DNA of 49,919 nt from Phycisphaera sp. TMED9 (lineage in GTDB: Bacteria > Planctomycetota > Phycisphaerae > Phycisphaerales > SM1A02): contig NHBO02000013.1 in assembly GCA_002167845.2 (NCBI GenBank), positions 1-49,919 of the forward strand, given 5' to 3'. Made by a program: the position numbers and the translations under genes. Position 1 is the stretch's first letter. Each line of letters opens with the position of its first letter. The notes under the pieces were generated by a model that was not told where the DNA came from, made no database searches, and saw nothing but the letters and a program-made list of their open reading frames with translations. Shown in pieces: positions 24,103 through 33,282 of the stretch.

Positions 24103-25484
24103 CCTCCTCCGGCTCCATCTCGGCGATTTCGCGATTCCTCTCGACCGGAGGTCTGCTCGGCTTCGTTGGCGTTGTCTCGACTGGGAGCTTCGCGATCGTC
24201 GGATGTGACGGGGCGGATCCACCTGTGTCGGCGGGTGGGCAGGCCGATCGCGAGGTCCGTCCCGCGAAAGACGACGTCGTCGCGAACATGGAACCGGCAG
24301 CGCTTCGGCGTGCTCTTTCCTCGTCTCCCTTGCCCCCGCCCCCGGTCGATCCGACCAACAGATACGCGGATGATCCTTCGGCGGCCGAGCTCGGTCGACG
24401 ATTGTTCTTCGATACCCGTGTTTCAGGCAGCGGCGATGTGAGCTGTGCCACATGTCATGAGCCCGATCGCTGGTTCACCGATGGCCTGGAGAAGTCGCGA
24501 GGGATCGATACGACGGCCCGTCATGCGCCGACCCTGGTCGATGCAGCCCATCACCGATGGTTCAACTGGGACGGCCGGAGTGACTCGATGTGGGGGCACA
24601 CCATCCGTCCGATCGAGAACCCACTCGAAATGGGGGGTGATCGGACCATGCTGGCCAGGCTCGTCCTTCAAGATGATGAACTGAAGACGAGCTATGAAGC
24701 CACGTTCGGATCGACTTCACTCTCGTTGGACGAGTTGCCTCTGGTTGCCAGCCCGTCCGGTGATTCGGAAGCCGTCGAAGCCTGGGAGCGGCTCACGCCA
24801 GACCGGCAGGATCGCATCAATCGGGTCGCCGCCAACATCGGCAAGTCTCTGGCGGCCTTCCAGCGGACGCTTCGTGGCGGCGTGAGCCGTTTTGATCGCT
24901 GGGCGGAAGCAGTCTCGGCGGGCGAGGATGGCGGTGAGATTCTGAGTGACTCGGAACGCCGGGGGCTGGCGTTGTTCTTCGGTCGGGCGGAGTGCTGGGA
25001 GTGCCATAGTGGCCCGCTCTTTTCCGATGGAGAGTTCCACAACATCGGGATCCCGGTCGCGGACGGACTTCCTCGGGATCCAGGCCGGTATGACGGCGCC
25101 TTGCTGGTGAAGAACGATCCGTTCAACGCCGCCGGCCGGTACAGCGACGATGTCGAGGGGCGTCAGGCCATTTTGAGTCGCGGGGTGAAGCGAGATCCGG
25201 AATCATGGGGGGCCTTCCGGACCCCCACGCTCCGCGGGGTCGGCCGAACCGCCCCGTACATGCACGATGGCTCGATGCCAGATCTCGAATCCGTGCTTCG
25301 GTTCTACTCGACCCTGGAGGGGGCGATCCAGTTGGATCATCATCAGGAATCCGTCCTCTCGCCGCTCGGCCTCAGCTCGCAGGAGATCATCGATCTCGAA
25401 GCATTTCTCGGCACGCTCACCGGGCCGGGGCCACAGCTGGAACCGGTTGACGGCGATCGCCGGACAGAACTCCTCGGGGACTGA
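24099..25484 (+). CDS. Di-heme cytochrome c peroxidase/MauG-family protein
   Basis: 461 residues from ATG 24099, overlapping the upstream stop (ATGA); an open frame continues upstream but through the lipoprotein gene. The N-terminus has a hydrophobic segment ending IVGC (C36), so it may be a lipoprotein. Two c-type heme sites are visible: SCATCHEPDRWFTDG (C116, C119, H120) and ECWECHSGPLFSDGEFHN (C299, C302, H303). Also present are NWDGRSDSMWGH, IENPLEMG and FRTPTLRGVGRTAPYMHDGSM, all typical of bacterial di-heme peroxidases. The family reduces hydrogen peroxide or oxidises protein residues outside the cytoplasm. Confidence 0.88.
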   Translation: MTSSGSISAISRFLSTGGLLGFVGVVSTGSFAIVGCDGADPPVSAGGQADREVRPAKDDVVANMEPAALRRALSSSPLPPPPVDPTNRYADDPSAAELGRRLFFDTRVSGSGDVSCATCHEPDRWFTDGLEKSRGIDTTARHAPTLVDAAHHRWFNWDGRSDSMWGHTIRPIENPLEMGGDRTMLARLVLQDDELKTSYEATFGSTSLSLDELPLVASPSGDSEAVEAWERLTPDRQDRINRVAANIGKSLAAFQRTLRGGVSRFDRWAEAVSAGEDGGEILSDSERRGLALFFGRAECWECHSGPLFSDGEFHNIGIPVADGLPRDPGRYDGALLVKNDPFNAAGRYSDDVEGRQAILSRGVKRDPESWGAFRTPTLRGVGRTAPYMHDGSMPDLESVLRFYSTLEGAIQLDHHQESVLSPLGLSSQEIIDLEAFLGTLTGPGPQLEPVDGDRRTELLGD

Positions 25485-25802
25485 AGTTCTCGGACTCCGG
25501 GATCGCAGCCGTGAAGGCTCGAAAACCGCCATCGAATGGAAGATAAACGGGAACAAACTTGGTTCTTGGCCGTTTAAATGGTGGTCATTGGTGGATTCCG
25601 GCAACTTCGCGCCCGATTCCAGCGCATGATTTGAAACGTCGACGTCGGCGAGCTCGAACGGCTCAAGGATTCGGCAATCCGAATGATCACGATGACTCGT
25701 GGTCGCTCAGTCGCCCCAGAAGCGGTGAATGTCGCTTCGCTGCACATCTTCGAAATTTTTCTTCGACCACATCTTCCTTCGATACTCGGGAAACAAGATC
25801 AG
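25485..25802 (+). other. Intergenic leader region upstream of the first LVIVD-type gene
   Basis: 318 bp, visibly richer in A/T than the coding DNA. It contains an interrupted hairpin at 25544-25576 (TAAACGG...CCGTTTA outer arms, GAAC/GTTC inner arms). GATACT at 25781-25786 may be a -10 close to the ATG at 25803. No gene was recognised; an in-frame ATG at 25683 exists but would precede the signal peptide by 40 residues. Confidence 0.4.
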
Positions 25803-28058
25803 ATGATTCGTACCCCTCGCCTCGCCATGTCTCTGTCTCTTTCGTTGCTGGCCGTTGGATCGGTCGCGTTGGCGCATGAGAACGATCCGAAACGAAATCC
25901 TGAACCCCCGGTGTACGGCGACATTCTCTACGGAGATCGGGACGGAATCGCCGGAGGTTGGGGTGGAAGTCAGGAGAACACGATCTTCTGCTCTCAGGTT
26001 CCGATCAATGTCCTCGGTGGATCCGGCAACGGCTCGGACTGCTGGGGCTACACCTCCCCGTCTGGCCTCGAGTGTGCGATCGTCACCATGGAATCGGCAG
26101 TCGCCTGGGTCGACGTCACCGATCCTTTCGACCCCAATGTCCTCTACACCTACCAGCGCGGCAATTCGAGTTCGCTCTGGTGCGATGTGAAGGTCATCGG
26201 ATCGCACGCCTATGTCGTCGGTGAGGGCGGGGGATCGATCAAGATCTTCGACATGACCGGAATCGACAAGGGTGTCGTCAGTTACGTCGGAGAATCCTCG
26301 GCGAATGGGAATTCCGCGACTCACAACATCGCGGCGGTTCCCCAAGCGAACCTGCTGATCAAGTGCGGGGGCAGTGGCGAAGGACTGCGTTTCTACTCGA
26401 CGGCCGACAATCCGAACGCGCCGGCATTCCTTGGTTCCTGGAACGATCGCTACGTACACGATGCGGACATCGTCGTTTATCCGCAGAACGGTCCTGATTC
26501 GCTCTATCGTGGGCGTCTGATCGGGTTCTTGAATGATGGAAACAACGGCGGTGGAAGCAACACCGGCCTGTCCATCGTCGACTTTGGAACGCCGGCGAAC
26601 GTCAATCCCGCCGGGACGCTTCTCTCGAGAGTCGTCTGGCCGGGGGCGGGCTACAGCCATCAGTCGTGGCACACCGAAGACTTCCAGTGGGTCATCTCGA
26701 ATGATGAGACGGCGCTGAACTCGACCTGGCAGATGATCCGGATCAATGATCTGAACAACGCGACGCTCGGGCAGAACCAGTCCGTGCCGATGTCTTCCGT
26801 CAACCACAACAACTACGTTCATGACGGTCTGGTCTACGCGGCCAACTACACCGCGGGTATCCGTATTCTCGAGCGGAACGGCAACTTTCTGAACGAGATC
26901 GCCCACTTCGACACCTATCCGCCGAACGACGGTGGTAGTTTCGATGGTGCTTGGAGCGTCTATCCGTTCTTCGAGAGCGGAACGATCATCGCCAGTGATT
27001 TCCAGAGTGGGCTGCTGGTCTTCAAGCTCGACATCGCACCGATCGGCTTCTCCTTCCCGGGCGGTCTTCCCGAGGGAATTCCCTCTGCGGGCGCCAGTGT
27101 CGAGGTTCAGATCTCGGAAGATGGTGCCGAGGTCGACTTCGCGACCATGACCTACGAGTTCTCCTCGGATGGCGAGGTTCGAACCGTGGACGGCGTCGAG
27201 ACTTCGAACCCCGGCGTCTGGTCCTTCCAGATCCCCGCGTCCCCGGATTGTCCCGACCTGGTCTCCTTCGAGTTCAGTGCGACGACGACCTCCGGTGAGA
27301 CCTACAACGACAGCACCGGCCCGCATCTGGCGACGGTTGCCGATGGTGAAGTCGTCCTCGTCGATTACAACGGCGCTTCAGCCGCAGGCTGGACGTTTGG
27401 CGTCACGGGCGACTCCGCTGCGACCGGAATCTGGGAGCTCGGCCTTCCGCAATGCAATGGTCGCGGTGATCCATGCACCGATGGAAGCGGCAACCAGAAC
27501 GGCCCGTGCTTCCTCACCGAGATCAATCCGTCGGACACGAACAGCGACATCGACGGCGGCGAGACCACCATGCTCTCTCCGATCTTCGACGGTCTCGGTC
27601 CGGTTGGAACCAGATTGAGTTACGACCGCTGGTATTCCAATGACGCGGGCGCCTCCCCGGGTGAGGATTCGATGCAGGTCTACATCAGCAACAATGCCGG
27701 TGGTTCGTGGACTCTGGTCGAGGACGTGAACCAGAACGCCAACGCCTGGGTGACCGTTGATTTCGTCATCGAAGACGTGATCTCGGCGACGGATCAGATG
27801 CAGATGAGATTCGTCGCCAGCGATCTGGGTGCGGGTTCCGTCGTCGAAGCCGGTATCGACAACCTCCGAGTGTTCGGCATCGAGTGCGACGATTCGTCCA
27901 TTCCGGGAGACATGAATGGCGATGGCCTGGTGAACGGAGCTGACCTCGGTCTGTTCCTCTCGGTCTGGGGAACTTCGGATCCCGCCGCGGACTTCAACGC
28001 AGATGGCACGGTCGGTGGGGACGATCTCGGCATCCTGCTCGTCAACTGGTCTCTCTAG
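25803..28058 (+). CDS. Secreted LVIVD/choice-of-anchor-B type protein with dockerin-like C-terminus (paralog 1)
   Basis: 751 residues from ATG 25803, which opens directly into a signal peptide (about 1-24). The N-terminal two thirds (to about 430) carry propeller-like repeats seen in LVIVD/choice-of-anchor-B proteins: [52 protein letters not shown] and [14 protein letters not shown] middle region (about 530-690) is beta-sandwich-like with several cysteines. The C-terminus has two dockerin-type calcium loops, [22 protein letters not shown] and [20 protein letters not shown], as used on many secreted Phycisphaerae proteins. Function unknown; probably extracellular. A terminator follows. Confidence 0.75.
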   Translation: MIRTPRLAMSLSLSLLAVGSVALAHENDPKRNPEPPVYGDILYGDRDGIAGGWGGSQENTIFCSQVPINVLGGSGNGSDCWGYTSPSGLECAIVTMESAVAWVDVTDPFDPNVLYTYQRGNSSSLWCDVKVIGSHAYVVGEGGGSIKIFDMTGIDKGVVSYVGESSANGNSATHNIAAVPQANLLIKCGGSGEGLRFYSTADNPNAPAFLGSWNDRYVHDADIVVYPQNGPDSLYRGRLIGFLNDGNNGGGSNTGLSIVDFGTPANVNPAGTLLSRVVWPGAGYSHQSWHTEDFQWVISNDETALNSTWQMIRINDLNNATLGQNQSVPMSSVNHNNYVHDGLVYAANYTAGIRILERNGNFLNEIAHFDTYPPNDGGSFDGAWSVYPFFESGTIIASDFQSGLLVFKLDIAPIGFSFPGGLPEGIPSAGASVEVQISEDGAEVDFATMTYEFSSDGEVRTVDGVETSNPGVWSFQIPASPDCPDLVSFEFSATTTSGETYNDSTGPHLATVADGEVVLVDYNGASAAGWTFGVTGDSAATGIWELGLPQCNGRGDPCTDGSGNQNGPCFLTEINPSDTNSDIDGGETTMLSPIFDGLGPVGTRLSYDRWYSNDAGASPGEDSMQVYISNNAGGSWTLVEDVNQNANAWVTVDFVIEDVISATDQMQMRFVASDLGAGSVVEAGIDNLRVFGIECDDSSIPGDMNGDGLVNGADLGLFLSVWGTSDPAADFNADGTVGGDDLGILLVNWSL

Positions 28059-28120
28059 GCACGAACCGCGGACCGTTTCGATCGGCTCCGAATAACACGG
28101 TTCGAAATGACACAAGCGGC

Positions 28121-28160
28121 CTCGGTCCGGAATCAGTTTCCGGGCCGAGTTCTCTTTTTT
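28121..28160 (+). terminator. Rho-independent terminator after the first LVIVD-type gene
   Basis: A 12-bp stem (28121-28132 with 28138-28149, one G-T pair, 5-nt loop) is followed by TTCTCTTTTTT (ending 28160). Confidence 0.9.
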
Positions 28161-28238
28161 GGGGCCGAGCATGTTCTTCGGAATTGAAAGTGGGGTGTGA
28201 CGACCGATATTTTTCTCGTGATTGAGTGAGAAAAAACT

Positions 28239-28266
28239 TTGAGAAACCACACTTTGGAACTATCTT
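28239..28266 (+). promoter_or_regulatory. Promoter of the second LVIVD-type gene
   Basis: TTGAGA (28239-28244, 5 of 6 to the -35 consensus), a 16-nt spacer and TATCTT (28261-28266, 4 of 6). It predicts a start near 28273 and a leader of about 50 nt. An AT-rich hairpin (TTTTTCTC / GAGAAAAA, about 28210-28235) lies just upstream. Confidence 0.55.
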
Positions 28267-28324
28267 CGTGAATAGCCAGTGGCGAAAGTGCGTTCCAACC
28301 TCGCACCATTTGGCAAGGAAGAAG

Positions 28325-30586
28325 ATGTTCCGCTTCCCCCTGTTCGAAGAATTGAAGATCTGCATGCCGGGTTCGCCCTTGGTATTCGGGAATCTCGTCG
28401 CGCGGCCGCTTGGTGTCGGCGTGTTGACCACGAGCTTCCTGATCTCGGTGGCCGTCGGTCACGAGGGTGATCCGAAACGAAATCCCGAGCCTTCGATTCC
28501 GGGCGAGATCATCCTTGCCGGAACGAGCGGGGTCGGGTCCGCGTGGGACGATGTCGGGGCGGGAGTCGTCTTTCAGTCGCAGATTCCCGTGAACGTTCTC
28601 GGCGGGACGGGAAACGGTTCCGACCTCTGGCACCACGTGTCCGATTCGGGGCGTGAGTATGGAATCGTCACGACCCGCGAGTCCGTCGCCTGGGTCGAGG
28701 TGACGACTCCTGAAGAGCCCGTGGTGGTCCATGTCCACGCGCGAGGCGAGACTTCTTCGCTTTGGGGTGATGTCAAGACGATCGGTCATCATGCGTATGT
28801 CGATGGAGAAGGCGGCGGAACGCTCGTCTTCGACATGTCTTCGATCGATTCGGGGGTCGTGGAGTACCTGGGCGACGTCGGTGTGGGCTCGGCGCACAAT
28901 CTCGTGGCGTGTCCCGAGGCCGGAATTCTCGCTCGCTGTGGATCGGACTTTCGTTTGTACAGCGTCGCCGACGATCCCGCGGTGCCGGTCCAGATCGGAT
29001 CCCGGCCCGATCGCTACGTGCATGATGCGGTCCTGGTCATCTATCCGGAGACGGCGCCCGATGCGGAACATCACGGGCACCTGATCGGATTTCTGAGCGA
29101 TGGCTTCAACAATGGTGGTACCGACACCGGTATCTCGATCGTCGATTTCGGAGTTCCGGGGGAAATAGATCCCGGCGGCACGCTGCTCTCGAGGATCACC
29201 TGGCCGAATGCCGGGTACAGCCATCAGAGTTCTCCGAACGACGACTTCACGTGGCTCTATTCCAATGATGAGACCAGTAACAACTCGACGTGGCAGTGCG
29301 TCGACATCTCGGATCTGGACGCCCCGGTACTCGGCGAGACTCAGAGCAACGGAAAGAGTTCGAACAATCACAACTGCTTTTTCCGAGGAGGAAGGCTGTT
29401 CGCCGCCAATTACAAGACCGGGCTCCGGGTGCTTGAAGCCGATGGGAATCTGCTCGAAGAGGTGGCCTCTTTCGATACCTATCCCGAGTCGGATACCGCG
29501 GGATATCAGGGATGCTGGGGTGTGGACCCGTTCCTGCCGTCCGGAACGATTCTGCTGAGTGACATGCAGCGAGGGTTGTTCGTGGTCCGACTTGAAGAAG
29601 AGCCATCGAACTTCTCGTATCCAGACGGACTTCCTGACCTGGTCGGATCCGAGGGAACGGCGATCCGTCTTCAAATCGACGGCGTCATTCCCGCCGGCGT
29701 GAATCTGGAGTATGAGTTCGGAAGTGGCGCCATCGGTGTCGCGGTGGGGGAGCCGACTGAGAGTTCGGGACAATTCATCCTTGAGATTCCCGCCTCCGAA
29801 CAGTGTCCCGACACGGTGGTCTTCGACTTCGTGATCGTGACCCAGGATGGCGACCTCGTGGTGGATCCGAACGGCCCGTTTGACGCGGTGGTGGCCGACG
29901 AAATGCTCATCATGGATTCCCAGGACGGTGAATCGGATGCTGGATGGTCATTCGGCAGTCGCTCCGATGATGCGGTGGCAGGCTCCTGGACCCGTCGGAT
30001 CCCGGGCATTAATGACGCGTTCGGCCCGTTGGCCGCGTGGGGCGGAGAGGGAGGTTGCTTCACGACCGGGCAAGGCGATGAGGATGTGGACGGAGGCGTC
30101 ACGACGTTGGTGTCGCCGGCCATGGATCCTCTTGGAATGATCCGTCCCACGATCAGATACCGACGCTGGCTCCAATCAGAAAACGTCATTGCGGCCGAAG
30201 ATCGATTCGAAGTGGAACTGACGCACGATGAGGGTGCGACCTGGCAGTTGGTCGATCTGGTCACCTTCGGCACTTCCGAGTGGATCGAAGTGGATCTTCC
30301 GCTTCTCGGCCCCGCTTCGGCCTCACCGGTCCAGCTTCGCTTCTCGGCCCGGGATCTCGGGGAAGATTCGACGGTCGTGGCCGCGGTGGATCAGCTGGAA
30401 CTGCTCGATTGGGGATGTGCCGGCGTACTGCCGGGTGATCTCAACCTCGATGGCCGGGTCGACGGCCTTGACTTCGGGCAGTTTCTGGCAGCGTGGGGTG
30501 ACCTTGATTCGCCGGCTGACTTGAACTTCGACGGGCTGGTTGACGGTCTGGATCTCGGCATCCTCCTGTTGAACTGGACCTTCTAG
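28325..30586 (+). CDS. Secreted LVIVD/choice-of-anchor-B type protein with dockerin-like C-terminus (paralog 2)
   Basis: 753 residues from ATG 28325, chosen for the AAGGAAG ribosome site just upstream and its position after the predicted promoter; ATG 28364 is an alternative. The signal peptide spans to about SVAVGHE. It is a paralog of the preceding gene: matching segments include [59 protein letters not shown] and NAGYSHQSSPNDDF. Fewer cysteines than paralog 1. It ends in two dockerin-like calcium loops (GDLNLDGRVDGLDFGQFL and DLNFDGLVDGLDLGILLLNW). The pair is a tandem duplication; substrate or partner unknown. Confidence 0.75.
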   Translation: MFRFPLFEELKICMPGSPLVFGNLVARPLGVGVLTTSFLISVAVGHEGDPKRNPEPSIPGEIILAGTSGVGSAWDDVGAGVVFQSQIPVNVLGGTGNGSDLWHHVSDSGREYGIVTTRESVAWVEVTTPEEPVVVHVHARGETSSLWGDVKTIGHHAYVDGEGGGTLVFDMSSIDSGVVEYLGDVGVGSAHNLVACPEAGILARCGSDFRLYSVADDPAVPVQIGSRPDRYVHDAVLVIYPETAPDAEHHGHLIGFLSDGFNNGGTDTGISIVDFGVPGEIDPGGTLLSRITWPNAGYSHQSSPNDDFTWLYSNDETSNNSTWQCVDISDLDAPVLGETQSNGKSSNNHNCFFRGGRLFAANYKTGLRVLEADGNLLEEVASFDTYPESDTAGYQGCWGVDPFLPSGTILLSDMQRGLFVVRLEEEPSNFSYPDGLPDLVGSEGTAIRLQIDGVIPAGVNLEYEFGSGAIGVAVGEPTESSGQFILEIPASEQCPDTVVFDFVIVTQDGDLVVDPNGPFDAVVADEMLIMDSQDGESDAGWSFGSRSDDAVAGSWTRRIPGINDAFGPLAAWGGEGGCFTTGQGDEDVDGGVTTLVSPAMDPLGMIRPTIRYRRWLQSENVIAAEDRFEVELTHDEGATWQLVDLVTFGTSEWIEVDLPLLGPASASPVQLRFSARDLGEDSTVVAAVDQLELLDWGCAGVLPGDLNLDGRVDGLDFGQFLAAWGDLDSPADLNFDGLVDGLDLGILLLNWTF

Positions 30587-30913
30587 AAGGCCGGCCCTGG
30601 CTTCGCGGTGATTCGGAGGGCGGAGGTCGCTCGGGTCCGGCGTTGATGGGATTTCGGGAGCTCGAAATCCAGACCTTCCGCTCGGAAGTACTGGACCTCA
30701 GCATCAGAAACGGCGATCATGGCGGTCAGTCCCTGGAGCAGGGGGCTGGTGCTCGACGTCCTGACTTGGCCCGCCCTCGGGGCGGTCGACTGAGGGGCAT
30801 CGAGCGGGTTTCACGAACTTCCGGCGGCGATCGTCGGTAGGCCAGATATGAATTCCGATGCCGAACGAGGTGTCGGCTCCGGCCTCTCAGGGCTGGAGAG
30901 ATGGAGTGTGTGA
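30587..30913. other. Intergenic stretch without a convincing gene
   Basis: 327 bp between the second LVIVD-type gene and the SUMF1-like gene. One small GC hairpin (CCGCCC / GGGCGG at 30771-30785) was seen, without a T run. A 65-codon open frame at 30643-30840 has no ribosome site and an arginine/glycine-rich composition and is not called. No tRNA or repeat seen. Confidence 0.45.
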
Positions 30914-31804
30914 ATGACGATCAGCAGTCGGCGACATGGCGTTCAGCAAAACTGCGGCGTTGGAGGATCAAGGGTGATCAGCGTGATCGTCGCGTCCTGT
31001 TCGATCTCCGTGCTCGCGGGAATCGCGGGGTGCCGGAACGCTCCAGAAGTCGCGCAGAGCGAGGTGGAGGCACAGAAACTCGTCGAGTCGATCGAGCCGG
31101 CACCGCCAGCCGAGCCGATGGAGGCCTTCGATCTGCCGATCGCCGGAACGAGTGTGACCCTGAAGATGCAGCCGATCGCCGCCCAGGAAGGGGTCGAGGC
31201 GTTCTATATCTCGACCACGGAGGCGACCTGGGACCTCTACGACGCGTTCATCTTCAATCTGGATACGGATGCCGGTGAGAGCACGCCCGATTCGGACGGC
31301 GTGACTCGCCCAAGCAAGCCCTACGTGTTGGCTGATCGAGGTTACGGACATGCCGGCTACGCGCTCTTGAGCGCGAGCCCTGCGGCGGTCAAGCAGTTTC
31401 TCGAGTGGCTGAGCATCAAGACCGGGCGATCGATCCGGATACCCACCGAATCCGAAATGCAGTTCCTTCTCGCGGGCAGCGGCATCGATGATGCGGATGC
31501 GAGGCTTGAATACGGTTGGTTCGAGGAGAACTCGGACTATTCGACTCAGGCGGTCGGTTCGAAACCCGTCGATGAGAACGGGCTGCATGACATCTGGGGC
31601 AACGTCAGCGAATACGCGGTTGCTCGTGATGGAACCTACGTCGCGATGGGCGGTTCGTTCATTGACGCCGTCGAAGGCGTGGGGCTCGATTACCGAAAGC
31701 CCTTCACCACGGATTGGAATGCGGATGATCCGCAGATTCCCAAGAGTCCGTGGTGGCTCGCCTCCAACGACTGGGTCGGTGTTCGGCTCGTCTGTGACCC
31801 CTGA
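30914..31804 (+). CDS. Lipoprotein with a formylglycine-generating-enzyme-like (SUMF1) fold, catalytic cysteines absent
   Basis: 296 residues from ATG 30914 (GGAG 7 nt upstream); GTG 30974, with its own GGAGG, is an alternative. Lipobox LAGIAGC (C40). From about residue 85 the sequence follows the SUMF1/FGE-sulfatase pattern: VEAFYISTTEATWDLYDAFI, SPAAVKQFLEWLSIKTGRSIRIPTESEMQFLLAG, GLHDIWGNVSEYAVARDGTYVAMGGSF and WVGVRLVCDP. The cysteine pair needed for formylglycine formation is not present, so it is more likely a binding or structural member of the fold. It precedes a cluster of exported sugar enzymes by 79 bp. Confidence 0.75.
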   Translation: MTISSRRHGVQQNCGVGGSRVISVIVASCSISVLAGIAGCRNAPEVAQSEVEAQKLVESIEPAPPAEPMEAFDLPIAGTSVTLKMQPIAAQEGVEAFYISTTEATWDLYDAFIFNLDTDAGESTPDSDGVTRPSKPYVLADRGYGHAGYALLSASPAAVKQFLEWLSIKTGRSIRIPTESEMQFLLAGSGIDDADARLEYGWFEENSDYSTQAVGSKPVDENGLHDIWGNVSEYAVARDGTYVAMGGSFIDAVEGVGLDYRKPFTTDWNADDPQIPKSPWWLASNDWVGVRLVCDP

Positions 31805-31883
31805 CTTTGATTTCGACTCTTCCCGTTCCTCTTCGAATACTCGTTCGATCCGTCTGATGACGGCCGCCTGACTGGAGATCCAC

Positions 31884-33224
31884 ATGACCATGAAGAACTC
31901 TGACGCTTCGACCAAGACCGACGGCTCCGCCGCTCAGGAGGTCGATCGACGTGATTTCGTCAAAGCCGCTGCCGCGGTCGGGGCCACCGGCTCCATCGCC
32001 GGTCTCGCCATGCCGGTCTGGGGTGCTGCGCCCGCGGGTGATCGGCTGAAGGTCGGGCTGGTCGGTTGCGGCGGCCGAGGCACGGGCGCCGCGAATCAGG
32101 CGATCAACGCGGATCCGGGTGTGATGCTCTGGGCGATGGGCGATGTCTATGAAGACCGTCTCAAGAACAGCTACAACGGCCTGAAGAACCAGCACGGGAC
32201 TCGGGTCATGGTCGACCAGGAGCGGCAGTTCGTCGGGTTTGACGCGATCGACAAGGTGCTGGAGAGTGGCGTTGACGTGGTGATCCTGGCGACGCCGCCC
32301 GGATTCCGTCCCGACCATCTCGAGAAGTCCGTCGCCGCGAAGAAGCATGTCTTCTGCGAGAAACCGATGGCCACCGACATGCCCGGCCTGCGTCGAGTGA
32401 TGGAGACGGCGAAGAAGGCGAAGGGACAGGGCACTCAACTCATGTCCGGCTTCTGCTGGCGGTATGCGATGCCGGAACGTGCCATGTACGGTGAGATCAA
32501 CGATGGGGCGCTGGGCGAGATCGAGTCGGTTCACTCGACCTATCACACCGGTCCGCTCGGGACCCGGGCGCGAACGCCCGAGATGACCGACATGGACTTC
32601 GAGTTGCGGAACTGGCAGCACCAGAACTGGCTCTCCGGCGACATCATCGTCGAACAGGCGGTGCACAGCGTCGACAAGATGAACTGGGCGATGGGAAACC
32701 GTCCGCCGGCGAAGTGCACGGCGCTCGCCGGGCGTGGCCTTCGCGAAGGAGCCGAGCGTGGAGACATCTTCGATCACTTTGCGGTGATCTACGAGTGGGA
32801 CAACGGAGCTCGCGGCTTCCTCACCTGTCGACAGGTCCCCAATTGCTCCAACGACAACACCGACTGGATCGCCGGAAGCAAGGGCATCGGATACGTGAAC
32901 GGATGGGCGCCGAGGCAGTCGAATCTCAAGTTCAACGACGGCGCCACGACCTTCCGCTTCAAGGGTGCGACGCCCAACATGTATCAGACCGAACACAACG
33001 AACTCTTCAAGGCCATTCGAGATGGAGAGTTGATCAATGACGGCGACTGGATGACTCAGTCGGTCGCGATGGGGATCATGGGCCGGGAGGCCGGGTACAG
33101 CGGTCGCACCATCACCTGGGATGAGATCATGAATTCCCAGAATGAGATCGTTCCTGCTGATCCGAAGTTCGGTCCGCGGCCGCCCATCGTGATTCCGCAG
33201 CCCGGCGTCTACAAGTTCAGCTGA
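31884..33224 (+). CDS. Tat-exported Gfo/Idh/MocA-family oxidoreductase (1)
   Basis: 446 residues; GGAG precedes ATG 31884. A twin-arginine signal (VDRRDFVKAAAAVGATG, R22-R23) directs export of the folded, cofactor-loaded protein. The Rossmann motif is LKVGLVGCGGRGTGAA (about 55-70) and the family's catalytic loop is FCEKPMA (E159-K160-P161). The C-terminal half is the alpha/beta substrate domain (NWLSGDIIVEQAVHSVDKMNW and the following strands). Such enzymes oxidise or reduce sugars with NAD(P). It shares its layout with the second dehydrogenase gene downstream but is not closely identical. It lies first among alternating dehydrogenase and TIM-barrel genes. Confidence 0.85.
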   Translation: MTMKNSDASTKTDGSAAQEVDRRDFVKAAAAVGATGSIAGLAMPVWGAAPAGDRLKVGLVGCGGRGTGAANQAINADPGVMLWAMGDVYEDRLKNSYNGLKNQHGTRVMVDQERQFVGFDAIDKVLESGVDVVILATPPGFRPDHLEKSVAAKKHVFCEKPMATDMPGLRRVMETAKKAKGQGTQLMSGFCWRYAMPERAMYGEINDGALGEIESVHSTYHTGPLGTRARTPEMTDMDFELRNWQHQNWLSGDIIVEQAVHSVDKMNWAMGNRPPAKCTALAGRGLREGAERGDIFDHFAVIYEWDNGARGFLTCRQVPNCSNDNTDWIAGSKGIGYVNGWAPRQSNLKFNDGATTFRFKGATPNMYQTEHNELFKAIRDGELINDGDWMTQSVAMGIMGREAGYSGRTITWDEIMNSQNEIVPADPKFGPRPPIVIPQPGVYKFS

Positions 33225-33282
33225 CCCGTTGACGGAGTCGAGTTCTCGAATTCACGATCACGCCGGTCTCTTTGGAGTCCTG

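Noticed and set aside
25707-29773. Two long minus-strand open frames (539 and 546 codons) opposite the LVIVD-type genes
   Set aside because: Arg/Asp/Val-rich shadows of the real genes; the sense proteins have signal peptides and repeated domains while these have none.
25803-30586. Cellulosome-type dockerins
   Set aside because: The calcium loops resemble dockerins, but no cohesin or scaffoldin is present, and planctomycetes use such ends on many secreted proteins; I call them dockerin-like anchors only.
30643-30840. 65-codon open frame between the LVIVD-type and SUMF1-like genes
   Set aside because: No ribosome site, Arg/Gly-rich C-terminal half, and no similarity to anything recognised.
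30914-31804. Active formylglycine-generating enzyme
   Set aside because: The catalytic cysteine pair is not present and no sulfatase gene is nearby.
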